A stretch of DNA of 64,000 nucleotides from Akkermansiaceae bacterium (GTDB lineage: Bacteria > Verrucomicrobiota > Verrucomicrobiia > Verrucomicrobiales > DEV007), in assembly GCA_024233005.1 (NCBI GenBank), contig JACKQE010000009.1:157616-221615 (forward strand), in the 5' to 3' direction. The notes under the pieces were generated by a model. The model searched no databases. It worked only from the letters and a program-made list of their open reading frames with translations, and had not been told where the DNA came from. A program made the position numbers and the translations under genes. Each line of letters opens with the position of its first letter. Positions within the stretch are counted from its first letter, which is position 1. Shown here one piece after another: positions 8,751 to 18,500 of this stretch.

Positions 8751-10706
8751 ATGTCCAAATCAGAACCAAAAACCCCCGCACCACCCGCCAAATGGACCGT
8801 TGAAGATTCCATCACGACCTATGGCATCGATAATTGGGGGCATGGTTACTTTGATATTTCTTCGGCCGGAGAGGTGGTCGTGAAGCTTAAAGATGGCCGG
8901 AAAAGTAAACCGGTCAGTTTGGCCCAAATTATCCGGGGCCTCCGCGAACGCGGCACCCAGCTTCCTGTCCTGCTTCGATTTGGTGACCTCCTGCGCTGCC
9001 GCATTGAGGAGTTGAACGAGTGTTTCGCCACTTCGATCCGGGAGGCCAACTACAAAGGTGACTACCGCGGGGTCTACCCCATCAAGGTGAACCAGCAGCA
9101 GGAGGTGATCGAAGAAATCACCCGCTACGGGAAAAAATATCATTACGGCCTGGAAGCAGGGAGCAAGCCCGAAATCATCGCGGCCCTGGCTTACATGCAG
9201 GATCCCAAGGCCTTCATCGTCTGTAACGGATACAAGGACGAAGAATTCATCGATCTGGCGCTGTATGCCCAGAAAATGGGACTGCAGGTCATTCTGGTGT
9301 TGGAAATGCCCACCGAGTTGGACTTGATCCTCGAAAGGTCCCGCCGCATGGGAGTGAAGCCGGTTTTGGGGGTGCGGATCCGTCTTTCGACGGAAAGTGC
9401 CGGCCATTGGTCGGACTCGGGCGGTGATGGCAGTGTTTTCGGTCTGAATGTCTCCCAGGTCATGCGCGTCGTGGATCAGTTAAGGACTGCGGGCATGCTC
9501 GACTGCCTCCAGATGCTGCATTACCATCAGGGTTCCCAAATTCCCGACATCAGGGCGATCCGCAGCGCGGCCACGGAAGCCGCGCGGGTCTATGTCGGTT
9601 TGGTCCAGGAAGGTGCCAAAATGGGGATTCTCGATCTCGGAGGCGGTCTGGCGATCAATTATGGAGGGATCTCCCCTGATGAACCAGGCAGTGCCAACTA
9701 TGGCATGAGGGAATACTGTGCCGACGTGGTGGAAGGCATCTCGGAAGTCACCGATGAAGCCGGGGTGCCGCATCCCAACATCATTTCTGAATCAGGACGC
9801 GCCATTGCCGCCTACCATTCCGTCCTGGTGATCAATGTGCTGGATATCAATAGGTTCACGCCGACGAAAACGCCGCAGCCATTGCAGAATCCGCCGCCCT
9901 TGTTGCAGCACCTCTACGAACTCAGGGAGGCCATCGCCAATCCCGAGCACAAGCTCACGCTGGAGCGTCTCCAGGAGTTTTACAATGATGTGGTGTATTA
10001 CCTCGAGAAGTTGCGTTCTGAATTCCGTTACGGCAAAGTCACCCTGAGGCAGCGGGCGGTGGGCGAAGACCTCTACTGGGAAATTCTGTCCCGGCTTTCA
10101 CAGATTCTGAAAAGCAGTGGTCACGACACGTCCAAAATGGAACGGCTCACGGCAGTGATGCGGGATTTCTATTACGGCAACTTCAGTGTCTTCCAAAGTC
10201 TTCCCGATTCTTGGGCGATCGATCAGTTGTTCCCCGTGATGCCCCTTCACCGGCTCAAGGAACGGCCAGAGCGGTCCGTGGTGCTCTCGGACATCACGTG
10301 TGACTGCGATGGGCGCATAGACCGCTTTGTGCACTCAGACGCCGCGCAGACCTCCCTCTTGCTCCACGACGTGGATTTGGAAGCGAACGAGGAATACCTC
10401 CTCGGCATTTTCCTCGTCGGCGCCTACCAGGAGACGCTCGGGGATTTGCACAACCTATTGGGGGACACCCATGTGGTCAGTGTCCGCATTGTCGATGGCA
10501 AGGTCACCTATGTCCGCGAAATTGAAGGGGATTCGGTTGGCGAAGTGCTCAGCTATGTGGAATACGAGCCCGCCGATCTCGTTCGCCGGTTTCGTCACCT
10601 TGCGGAAAAGGCGGTCACTGCCAAGCGCATTACCGCCAAAGAACGACGTGAGATCATGGAGGCCTATACCGAGGGGCTTCGTGGGTACACCTATTTTGAA
10701 TTTTGA
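8751..10706 (+). CDS. speA: Biosynthetic arginine decarboxylase (SpeA)
   Basis: A 651-residue PLP enzyme converting arginine to agmatine, the first step of one putrescine/spermidine route. The start ATG at 8751 gives the usual SpeA beginning, with YGIDNWGHGYFDI shortly after. The PLP-binding lysine lies in GVYPIKVNQQQEV, followed by GLEAGSKPE and the glycine-rich GILDLGGGLAINY. The second active-site region with the conserved Cys is SDITCDCDGRID. Length matches the family (about 630-660). The 247 bases before it hold no other gene that I can support. No spermidine or agmatinase gene follows; the next gene is gcvT, 30 bases on. Confidence 0.95.
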   Translation: MSKSEPKTPAPPAKWTVEDSITTYGIDNWGHGYFDISSAGEVVVKLKDGRKSKPVSLAQIIRGLRERGTQLPVLLRFGDLLRCRIEELNECFATSIREANYKGDYRGVYPIKVNQQQEVIEEITRYGKKYHYGLEAGSKPEIIAALAYMQDPKAFIVCNGYKDEEFIDLALYAQKMGLQVILVLEMPTELDLILERSRRMGVKPVLGVRIRLSTESAGHWSDSGGDGSVFGLNVSQVMRVVDQLRTAGMLDCLQMLHYHQGSQIPDIRAIRSAATEAARVYVGLVQEGAKMGILDLGGGLAINYGGISPDEPGSANYGMREYCADVVEGISEVTDEAGVPHPNIISESGRAIAAYHSVLVINVLDINRFTPTKTPQPLQNPPPLLQHLYELREAIANPEHKLTLERLQEFYNDVVYYLEKLRSEFRYGKVTLRQRAVGEDLYWEILSRLSQILKSSGHDTSKMERLTAVMRDFYYGNFSVFQSLPDSWAIDQLFPVMPLHRLKERPERSVVLSDITCDCDGRIDRFVHSDAAQTSLLLHDVDLEANEEYLLGIFLVGAYQETLGDLHNLLGDTHVVSVRIVDGKVTYVREIEGDSVGEVLSYVEYEPADLVRRFRHLAEKAVTAKRITAKERREIMEAYTEGLRGYTYFEF

Positions 10707-10736
10707 TTTCCTGCCGGATCATGTCCTCTCAATGCC

Positions 10737-11840
10737 ATGCCTGAGACCCTTCACGAATCCACTCCTCTGTTGGAAACACCCCTGGCGGGGGAACATCGCC
10801 GGTTGGGGGCCCGGATGGCCCCGTTTGCCGGCTGGGACATGCCGCTTCAGTATGAGGGGATGATCGCCGAACACCACGCGGTACGGCAAGGGTTGGGAGT
10901 GTTTGATATTTCCCACATGGGCCAGTTGATGGTCGATGGCGCCGGGGCTGGAGAATGGCTCAATGGCCTGTTGTCCAACGACCTGTCAAGTCTGGCGGTA
11001 GGGCAGGGGCAATACTCTCTGATGCTCAATCCGCAGGGCGGAATCATCGACGACCTCATTCTCTACCGGCTCGGCGACACCGAATGGTTCCTCATTGTCA
11101 ATGCCTCCCGCAAAACCACCGATTTCGCCTGGCTCGAAGCGCACCTGCCGGAAGACGGCAGCATCCGGCTGGATGATGTCACTTCCGGGCGCGCCGGTCT
11201 TGCCATTCAAGGGCCCGGACTTGTGGCTGCTTGGGAGCGGATCGCGCCGGGAGTGGCGCTGCCTGAGCGCAATGGCATCCTCCAGGGAACGTGGGGGCGC
11301 ACCGAATTGCGAGTGTGTCGGACGGGATACACCGGAGAGGACGGCTGTGAAGTTTTCTGCCCCTCCGCAGGGGCGGAAGACTTGTTGCGAGCGGTGCTTG
11401 CCGCTGGAGCAACGCCTTGTGGCCTTGGAGCCCGGGACACCTTGCGGTTGGAGAAAGGATATGCGCTCTACGGGGCCGATCTCGACGCCCGCCACACCCC
11501 GCTGGAGGCTGGATTGGGGGCGTTCGTGAAACTTGGCAAATCAGCCTTTGTGGGGCAAGCCCGATTGCTTGCCCAAAAAGCCGAGGGAGTGCCAACCAAG
11601 CTCGTCGCCTTGCGGTGTGATTCCAAAGGACCTCCGCCACGCGCCCACTGTTTGGTGTATCGGCCGGGAAACGACGAACCCATTGGAGAATTGACCAGCG
11701 GGGGATTTTCACCCAGCTTGGGAATCGGCATTGGTCTGGCCTATCTGCCAATGGAATGCTCCGCTCCGGAGACTTCGCTGGAAGTGGGAATCCGCGGCCG
11801 GCGTCATCCGGTCACCGTTGTCCGCAAGCCTTTTTATTGA
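10737..11840 (+). CDS. gcvT: Glycine cleavage system aminomethyltransferase (T-protein)
   Basis: A 367-residue protein with the family start pattern MAPFAGWDMPLQYEGMIAEHHAVR, then FDISHMGQLMVDG, and RTGYTGEDGCEVF in the second half, all hallmark GcvT segments. The C-terminal part has GLGARDTLRLEKGYALYG and ELTSGGFSPSLGIGIGLAYL. It transfers the methylene group of the aminomethyl-lipoyl H-protein to tetrahydrofolate and releases ammonia. Genes for the H- and P-proteins often follow gcvT, but here they do not; they must be elsewhere if the pathway is complete. The next gene begins two bases after the stop, so they may be cotranscribed. YgfZ-type relatives are an unlikely alternative given the strong GcvT motifs. 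Confidence 0.93.
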   Translation: MPETLHESTPLLETPLAGEHRRLGARMAPFAGWDMPLQYEGMIAEHHAVRQGLGVFDISHMGQLMVDGAGAGEWLNGLLSNDLSSLAVGQGQYSLMLNPQGGIIDDLILYRLGDTEWFLIVNASRKTTDFAWLEAHLPEDGSIRLDDVTSGRAGLAIQGPGLVAAWERIAPGVALPERNGILQGTWGRTELRVCRTGYTGEDGCEVFCPSAGAEDLLRAVLAAGATPCGLGARDTLRLEKGYALYGADLDARHTPLEAGLGAFVKLGKSAFVGQARLLAQKAEGVPTKLVALRCDSKGPPPRAHCLVYRPGNDEPIGELTSGGFSPSLGIGIGLAYLPMECSAPETSLEVGIRGRRHPVTVVRKPFY

Positions 11841-11842
11841 GC

Positions 11843-12970
11843 ATGTGGGCCTCTCTGCGAAAGCTTCCTTGGTTGCCGCTGGCCCTGTTTGGATTCCTCT
11901 TCGCAAGGCTCCTCTCGACAGGGCTTTCCCCGCTTGGCACGGCCCTCTTCGTGACCGTGCTTCTCTGGTTGGGGTGGGCGGTGGCCTGCACCCTTCAGGA
12001 TTGGTTGCGGCCTTCCCGGGCCGCCAGGAAGCATGCCGCGGCGGGACGCACCGGCGCCACACCAAAGCCCTTTGTTTCGCTGGTTTTCTTTCTCGATGAG
12101 GCGCGCAATGCCAGTCTCGAATCGGTCAAAAAGTGTGTTGCCACCGCTCTCATCGACGAACCCGCGGACAGTCCAGTGGAAATCGAAGAGGTTTCTGCCC
12201 GTCGCATGGGCCCCTCACTGGCCGAGCAAACCCAGCAGTTTCTTGTCAGGCTCAACCAAGGAATTTTCGGAATCATCCTCTCGCCGCACCCCTATATCGA
12301 GTCTCCCGCCCAGTTCGCCAAGGAAACCATCAGGGACAAGCGGTTGCGTTCCGCCATAGAACGGCACCAGGCCTGGATTTCCGTGGACCTGATGGCGGCG
12401 GTGAGCAATCCTGCGGCAAGACGTGCCGCCTATCAGGTCATCTCACGTCTCATGGCGGCTCTGGCAGGGCCGGATTGTCTGGCTCTTTTTTGTCCCGAAC
12501 TGCAACGCTGCAACGAGTTTGATCCCACGCTGCTAGAACGCCTCAACTCTCCCGACCCTCTCTCCATTTTTGATGAACCCACCTTTGAGCCGGTCATCGA
12601 AGTCTCCGCAGACGATCCCCGTCTCCGGGAGGCCGTCAAAGAAGCGCTCCTCCGGTGGCCGGAATTTGTCACGGCTTTCAGGACCCGCACTCCCGATGAC
12701 GACCGATTCATCGCCAAGGCGGAATTCACCGAAAACGGAATCAGCGAGTTCATGTGGGTCAGCGTTACTCAGGCCGGGGATCGTGGATTGCGCGGAATCC
12801 TCTTGAACGATCCCCACGAGATTTTGCGGATCCACAAAGGAGCTTCCGTCACCGTCGACCTGAGTCGGTTGAACGACTGGATTTATCCCGATGCCGATGG
12901 GAATCCTGTCGGGGGATTCACCCTGTCCATACTCTCCAGCGAGGAGCCACCTCCTTCTGTCGAAGATTAG
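11843..12970 (+). CDS. DUF2314-type membrane-anchored protein
   Basis: A 375-residue protein starting two bases after gcvT. Two hydrophobic stretches near the N-terminus (about 8-50: LPLALFGFLFARLL and TALFVTVLLWLGWAVAC) form one hairpin or two membrane segments. The remaining cytoplasmic part ends with a domain at about 245-365 containing RTPDDDRFIAKAEFTENG, EFMWVSV and GILLNDPHEI. That resembles the DUF2314/YegJ fold (a small alpha+beta domain of unknown function). Its middle part has no family I recognise. Close spacing to gcvT suggests cotranscription, not necessarily shared function. The stop overlaps the convergent hydrolase gene by 3 bases. Confidence 0.65.
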   Translation: MWASLRKLPWLPLALFGFLFARLLSTGLSPLGTALFVTVLLWLGWAVACTLQDWLRPSRAARKHAAAGRTGATPKPFVSLVFFLDEARNASLESVKKCVATALIDEPADSPVEIEEVSARRMGPSLAEQTQQFLVRLNQGIFGIILSPHPYIESPAQFAKETIRDKRLRSAIERHQAWISVDLMAAVSNPAARRAAYQVISRLMAALAGPDCLALFCPELQRCNEFDPTLLERLNSPDPLSIFDEPTFEPVIEVSADDPRLREAVKEALLRWPEFVTAFRTRTPDDDRFIAKAEFTENGISEFMWVSVTQAGDRGLRGILLNDPHEILRIHKGASVTVDLSRLNDWIYPDADGNPVGGFTLSILSSEEPPPSVED

Positions 12971-13986
12971 TCCTTCGTTCGTGGAAAGGAATCATCCAAA
13001 AAAAAGGACAAGATTTCTTCATAGAGCTGATCTCCTCCGGTAGCCAAAACAGCCCTGTGGGTGCCTCCGGGGACGAGCCGCCAGCGCTTGGCGGGAGAGC
13101 TGATGGCCTCAAATACCTGCCGCCCTTGTTTCAAGGGGATGACTCTGTCGCTGTCTCCATGAACAATCATGATGGGTTGGGAACTCTTCGCAGAGGCGGC
13201 GAGTGGCGAAATTTTCCAAGGGTCGAAGGAGGCCTGATGTCCGGCCCACCAGGTTGCCAAGGAGACGACCGCGGGGATCTCGAAGTGGAATTTGTTCCGT
13301 GCCGCGATCCGAGTGGTTTCGAGCAGATCCGAAAATGGCGCGACCACTGCTGCCCTGCGGATGCGGGAGTCACCTGGCAGATACTGCAGCGTCACGGCGG
13401 CGCCCAGGGAGATTCCAAACGCAAACAGCGGTTCATCGGGCGGCAATCCCGCCGCCTCCAGCACACATGCCAGATCGGAGGTCTCGAGATGGCCATAGGT
13501 GATGGCCGCGCCGCCGCTCTGACCGTGGGCCCGGAGATCATAAACCAGGCACCTGAACCCAGCCGCGACGAACCGTTCCGCGATCGGGAAATGGTCCTCT
13601 TTGATGCCACTCCGTCCATGCGACATCACGATGGTTCCCGGTGAGGTTGACGGCAGTCGCTTCTTTGCCTCCAACCGCGCGCGCATCGCACGGGGATTGG
13701 TTGCGGTTCCCCAATCTTGGAAAGGTGCCGGCAGTATTTCGATTGCCTCCAGTCTGGTGCCATCGGCCGTGGTGGCAGAAAAGGGACGCAGCCTCATTCC
13801 ATGGTCGAGCGGATGTTGCAGGATGCTGCGATGACGAGGCTCCAGGGATCGGCGAGTGGGACGCAAGAAGGCATCGGCACCGATCTGCACCATCCCACCC
13901 CAAAGAAAAACGATGCCGAGGCTGCCGAAACCGAGGCCTCGGTGGATCGTGCGCCAAGAAAGAACTTGCTGGAACAAACGCGGCAT
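12967..13986 (-). CDS. Alpha/beta hydrolase (serine hydrolase, membrane-anchored)
   Basis: About 339 residues from the ATG at 13986; an earlier start at 14043 in the same frame is possible. An N-terminal hydrophobic stretch (GFGSLGIVFLWGGMVQIGA) suggests a membrane anchor. The fold is recognisable from SPGTIVMSHGRSGIKEDH (oxyanion region), GFRCLVYDLRAHGQS, the nucleophile elbow GISLGAA, the acidic member in IMIVHGDSDRVIP and the catalytic His in GGTHRAVL. These match the BAAT/dienelactone-like serine hydrolase group. Substrate is unknown. It converges with the DUF2314 gene and is followed on the same strand, upstream, by the sigma factor, separated by an intrinsic terminator. Confidence 0.8.
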   Translation of the reverse strand: MPRLFQQVLSWRTIHRGLGFGSLGIVFLWGGMVQIGADAFLRPTRRSLEPRHRSILQHPLDHGMRLRPFSATTADGTRLEAIEILPAPFQDWGTATNPRAMRARLEAKKRLPSTSPGTIVMSHGRSGIKEDHFPIAERFVAAGFRCLVYDLRAHGQSGGAAITYGHLETSDLACVLEAAGLPPDEPLFAFGISLGAAVTLQYLPGDSRIRRAAVVAPFSDLLETTRIAARNKFHFEIPAVVSLATWWAGHQASFDPWKISPLAASAKSSQPIMIVHGDSDRVIPLKQGRQVFEAISSPAKRWRLVPGGTHRAVLATGGDQLYEEILSFFLDDSFPRTKD

Positions 13987-14041
13987 TCCCAACTTACGAA
14001 AGTGGGAGGAACAATGTTTCAGAGGCGCAAAATGAGGGCAC

Positions 14042-14078
14042 AAAAAAACGGTGGCCCTTCAGAGAAAGGAACCACCGC
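14042..14078 (-). terminator. Intrinsic terminator of the sigma-70 gene
   Basis: Read on the minus strand just after the sigma factor stop, the arms CGGTGG and CCACCG (14072-14077 and 14049-14054) enclose an inner CCTT/AAGG stem. They are followed at once by a run of seven T (14042-14048 as A on the plus strand). This is a textbook Rho-independent terminator and separates the sigma factor from the hydrolase gene downstream. Confidence 0.85.
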
Positions 14079-14097
14079 TTTTGTGAAAACAGGGAGA

Positions 14098-15072
14098 TCA
14101 GGCGAGAGCCTCTTCGTGCTCTTCTTCGAAGTCCGAAAGCATTTCCGTTTCAACGTCGGATTCAGACTCGGTCTCCTCGGTGACTTCTCCTTCGGTGGTG
14201 CTGGCTTTCTTGCGACTTTTCTTGGTGCCTCGCACTGGTTTGGGGCCCGGATCTTCCTTTTTCTGGAGAGCCCGGCGAAGTTTTCGCAGTGCGATGTTCT
14301 GCAACTGTCGGATTCGTTCCCGGGTCACGCCGAATTCCTGGCCGACTTCTTCCAGGGTCTTGGGCTTTTGTCCATTGAGGCCAAACCGCGCGTCGATGAT
14401 CTTGCGCTCGCGCTCATCCAGCACCGCCAGCAGATCATCGAGCTGCATGTGCATGTTTTTGTGCGAGAGCAGCTCCAACGGAGTCTGGGCCCGTTCGTCA
14501 CCGATGATTTCGCCGAATTCGGTGGTGTCATCCTCGCTGATGGGGGCGTCGAGAGAGGCCGGCCGCAGAGCCGCTGACTTCAAGTGAGAGAGTTTCGCCC
14601 GGTCGATGCCGATTTCGTCCGCCAATTCCTCATCCGTGGGTTCACGCCCCAACTCCTCGCTGAGGACCATGGCGACGCGCCGCATCTTGGAAATTTTGTC
14701 CACCATGTGGACGGGCAGGCGGATCGTTTTGCTCTGGTTGGCCAGCGCCCGTTTGATGGATTGCTTGATCCACCAGGCGGCATAAGTACTGAGTTTGCCC
14801 CCCTTGTTGGGATCGAAACGTTCCACCGCTTTCATCAAGCCGATGTTTCCTTCGGAGATCAAATCCAGAAGCGGCAGCCCGTAGTTCGCATAGTCCTGCG
14901 CAATTTTGACAACCAGACGAAGATTCGCCTTGATCATGTGCGCCCGGGCCTCCCGATCGCCTTTTTTGATGCGTTCGGCAAGCTCGACCTCTTCTTCACG
15001 AGTGAGAAGCGGCGTTTTTCCTATTTCGCGGAGGTAGATTTTGATCCCCCCGTCCATTTCTAAATTACCCAT
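14098..15072 (-). CDS. Group 2 sigma-70 family RNA polymerase sigma factor
   Basis: A 324-residue primary-like sigma factor. Region 1.2 is IKIYLREIGKTPLLTREEEVELAE, region 2 is NLRLVVKIAQDYANYGLPLLDLISEGNIGLM, followed by FDPNKGGKLSTYAAWWIKQSI. Region 3 is PVHMVDKISKMRRV and region 4 ends with the helix-turn-helix LEEVGQEFGVTRERIRQLQ. It lacks the long region 1.1 and non-conserved insert of the housekeeping RpoD, so it is an alternative (RpoS/SigB-like group 2) factor. An acidic, low-complexity tail (about 280-324) follows region 4, which is unusual. The start at 15072 is supported by a strong Shine-Dalgarno. It is a single-gene unit closed by the terminator at 14042. Confidence 0.93.
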   Translation of the reverse strand: MGNLEMDGGIKIYLREIGKTPLLTREEEVELAERIKKGDREARAHMIKANLRLVVKIAQDYANYGLPLLDLISEGNIGLMKAVERFDPNKGGKLSTYAAWWIKQSIKRALANQSKTIRLPVHMVDKISKMRRVAMVLSEELGREPTDEELADEIGIDRAKLSHLKSAALRPASLDAPISEDDTTEFGEIIGDERAQTPLELLSHKNMHMQLDDLLAVLDERERKIIDARFGLNGQKPKTLEEVGQEFGVTRERIRQLQNIALRKLRRALQKKEDPGPKPVRGTKKSRKKASTTEGEVTEETESESDVETEMLSDFEEEHEEALA

Positions 15073-15583
15073 GGTCGTTCACCCTTCCTGAGAAGTGTTG
15101 TTGTAATGATTTTGGATTTATTTATCGATAAGAAACCGCTCCAAAGCTCGGTTTTTTTTCGGAAGCTCCGTTTTTTGTGAGCAGAAAGCCTAATTGTTGC
15201 GAAAGATACGCTTAATTTTGATGATTATAAGGCTCGGGATATCGCTGCGGAGCTGGTGCGCGTCAACTAGTGTAGACGTCAGGTGAAATGGTTCCGTTCA
15301 ATAAAAATGCAACTACTTTGTGCATGGAAAAAAAACTCTCCATTTCTATGAAATTTTCAGCTTGTTTGCAAGTTCAATTTTACGGAAATTTTAACTGTCC
15401 CGATTAAATCAGAAAAGAGCAGGAATTGTTCCATTGTCTCTCACGACCTCGGTGGTTGTCTTTTTGTCTTTTTTTGTGCACCCATGGCCCCCCTTCGGGG
15501 TATAAATGCTTCCCAGCAAACGTTTCTGGACATCGCTTGATTGGTGATTTTGGCGAGCGCCACTTTTTTTACCCCTCTTCCTC
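15073..15583. other. AT-rich divergent intergenic region
   Basis: About 510 bases between the divergent sigma factor and the giant PQQ-propeller gene, much richer in A and T than its surroundings (strongest at about 15100-15240 and 15290-15420). It must hold promoters for both sides. A TATAAT-like box occurs on the minus strand near 15223-15228 without a convincing -35 at normal spacing. A small GC hairpin (CCCC-TTC-GGGG, about 15490-15500) lies in the leader of the propeller gene. No tRNA, ORF with homology-like motifs or riboswitch was recognised. Confidence 0.5.
15082..15089 (-). promoter_or_regulatory. Strong Shine-Dalgarno of the sigma factor
   Basis: Read on the minus strand, AGGAAGGG ends nine bases before the ATG at 15072. 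Most genes in this window lack such a clear site, so it fixes this start with good confidence. Confidence 0.75.
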
Positions 15584-18500
15584 ATGCGCCTTCTCCGTTT
15601 CTTACCCATTTTTCTTGGAATCCTTTCCGGAGTTCTCCCCACCTTGAGCCTGCGTTCCGAGCCGGTTTCAGAAGCGCGTCAGGTGCTTCAGGATTCTGGG
15701 GTCTCCGGTGGCTTCGTGGTTCATGTCGGGGCGGGTGACGGGCAACTGACCTCCGCCCTGAAAGCTGGAGAAGGATTCCAGGTGCTTGGCCTGGAAAAGG
15801 ACCCGGCCTTGGTTGTCTCGGGAAGGAACCGTCTTGCCGATTCCGGGGCCTACGGTCCCGTGGCAATGGAAACCTGGGAAGGTGGTTCGTTGCCTTTCGT
15901 GGAGAACCTCGTCAATCTCCTGGTGATTGAGCAGGCCGGATCAGTGAGCCGCGCCGAAATTGACCGGGTGCTGGTTCCCCAGGGCGTCGCCATGATCCGG
16001 CGGAGCGACGGGTGGGAAAAAATCGTGAAGCCCCGTCCAGCGGAAATGGATGACTGGACGCATTATTTCTACGACTCCCGGGGCAATGCCGTTTCCCGCG
16101 ACACGGCGGTGGGCCCGCCTTCCCGGCTCCAGTGGGTCGGCAGTCCCAGATGGTCACGGCATCATGACCGCATGTCCAGCCTCAGCGCCATGGTCAGCGC
16201 TGGCGGGCGGCTCTTTTATATCATGGATGCCGGTTCCCGTATTTCCATTCTTCTCCCAGCCAAGTGGCAACTCGTGGCCCGGGACGCGTTCAATGGAACC
16301 ATCCTTTGGAAAAACGAACTGGGCGGCTGGAATGACTACCTGTGGCCACTCAAGTCCGGCCCGACCCAGATGACCCGCCGACTTGTGACCGATGGAAAGT
16401 CTGTTTTCGTCACCAAAGCGGTGGGTGCTCCGGTTTCAAAAATCGATGCGGCGACCGGCGAGGAACTTTCCGTGTATGCGGGCACCCAGGGGGCGGAGGA
16501 GATCATTCATCGAGATGGAACGCTTTTCGTTCTCGTCAATCCCGGCGATTGGGCTCTCAAGGATTACGCCCCGGTTTTCAATACCGGTGATCAGAAGCGG
16601 GTCGAAACAGAGTTCAACTGGGATCAAAAGCCCCGCCGTCTCGTGGCCGTGGACGCCGCCACTGGCAAAACCAAGTGGGAATACGAGGGGAAGATCGCTC
16701 CATTGACCCTCTGCACCGATGGCAAGCGCGTTATTTTTTCCAATGGGGACGGACTGATGTGCCTCAATCCCGCAGATGGAACCACCACTTGGGCGGACGC
16801 ACCGGTCGCGAAGCGGGCGCTCTATGAATACAATTATGGTCCCCGGGTCGTGTTGCACGATGAAGTGGTGCTTTATGCCGGGGGGGATGGCAAAATGAAG
16901 GGGCTCCGTGCGGATACCGGCAAGGAGCTCTGGATCAGTCCGCATGAAAAGTCAGGCTACCGTTCGCCCGAAGACCTCATGGTCGCGGGTGGCCTGGTCT
17001 GGAACGCCGGCACTACCCAGGGCAACCAGTCAGGGGAGTTCACGGGCCGTGATCCGGTGACCGGCGAGGTCAAAAAGCAGTTCCTTCCCGATGTGACCTG
17101 CTATTGGTTCCATCACCGCTGCTACATGGCCAAAGCGACCGAGAAATTCCTCATCCCGTCACGGACCGGCATTGAATATGTCGACATTGAAAAAGAGCAC
17201 TGGGACATCAACCACTGGGTTCGAGGAGCCTGTCTCTATGGAGTGCTCCCTGCGAATGGACTGACTTATGCCGGGCCCCACAACTGTGCCTGCTATCCCG
17301 AAGCGAAGCTCGATGGGATGAATGCGCTCGCGCCAGCGGCGAAATACCCCCTGCCCGAACCCATCGCGGAGTCTGCCCGGCTATCCCATGGTCCGGCCTG
17401 GGGGCAACCGATCGAGGAGACCGAAGCCGATCCCGCCGACTGGCCTACCTACCGCCGTGACAATGCCCGGAGCGGCGCCTCCAGTCAGGCTCTGGCTGGT
17501 GATCTGGGGAAAGCCTGGGAGATCGACCTTCCGGGGCGGCTCAGCGCTCTGACCATTGCCGCAGGCAGCGTGTTAGTCGCCCAAATCGATGCGCACACGG
17601 TGCATGCCCTGGATGCCACGACTGGAAAAAAACGCTGGCGTTTCATCGCCGGTGGCCGGGTTGATTCCCCCCCGACCTATTGGAAAGGCCGTGTCCTTTT
17701 TGGCAGCATGGATGGCAGCGTTTACGCCCTTCGGGCGAGTGACGGGGCCTTGATCTGGAAATTCCACGCCGCTCCCCGCGAGATGCGGCATTTCGCTTTC
17801 GAACAACTTGAGAGTGTGGCCCCGGTCCACGGCAGTCTTCTGGTGGAGAATGGGTTGGTGAGCTTTGTCGCGGGTCGGTCCTGCTTCCTGGATGGTGGTT
17901 TGCGGTTCTTCCGTCTCGATGCCGCCACCGGTGAGAAAAAAGTCGAACAAATTTACGACGATCTTGATCCCGACACCGGGGAGGATCTCCAGACCAAGCA
18001 CATGACCCTTCAAATGCCCGTGGGTCTCAATGACGTGCTTTCCAGCGATGGCACTCTGACCTACCTGCGCTCGCAGAAAATCGGCGCGGACGGCAAGCGC
18101 ATCGACATCGGACCCGTATCCGGCGATGCTGCCCAGCAGGGGGCTGCCCAAAAAGGCCCGGGAGCCCATATTTTTGCGCCGATGGGTTTCCTCGACGATT
18201 CATGGTTCCATCGCTCCTACTGGGTCTACGGCAAAAGCTTCGCCGGAGGCCACAATGGATATTACCAAGCCGGCAAATATGCGCCGGCGGGGCGGATTCT
18301 GGTATTCAATGACAGCTGCGTCTACTCCTACGGGCGGGAAGCACAGTATTTGAAATGGACCACCACCATGGAGCATTCCCTTTTCGCCACGTCGAAAGTC
18401 GCCCCCGATGCTCCGGAGCCCGTGGCGCAGGGCGGAGCAGGCAACAAGAAAGGCAAAGCCAAGGAAAAGAACAAGGCTGCCGCGAAGGCCCCGAATCCTT

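Noticed and set aside
7340..8815. Minus-strand frame of 491 codons against the PVC-type dehydrogenase gene
   Set aside because: No motif, antisense to a protein with signal peptide, propeller and heme site.
15480..15510. The GC hairpin CCCC-TTC-GGGG as an intrinsic terminator
   Set aside because: The stem is only four to five bases and no T-run follows; it lies in a leader, not after a gene.
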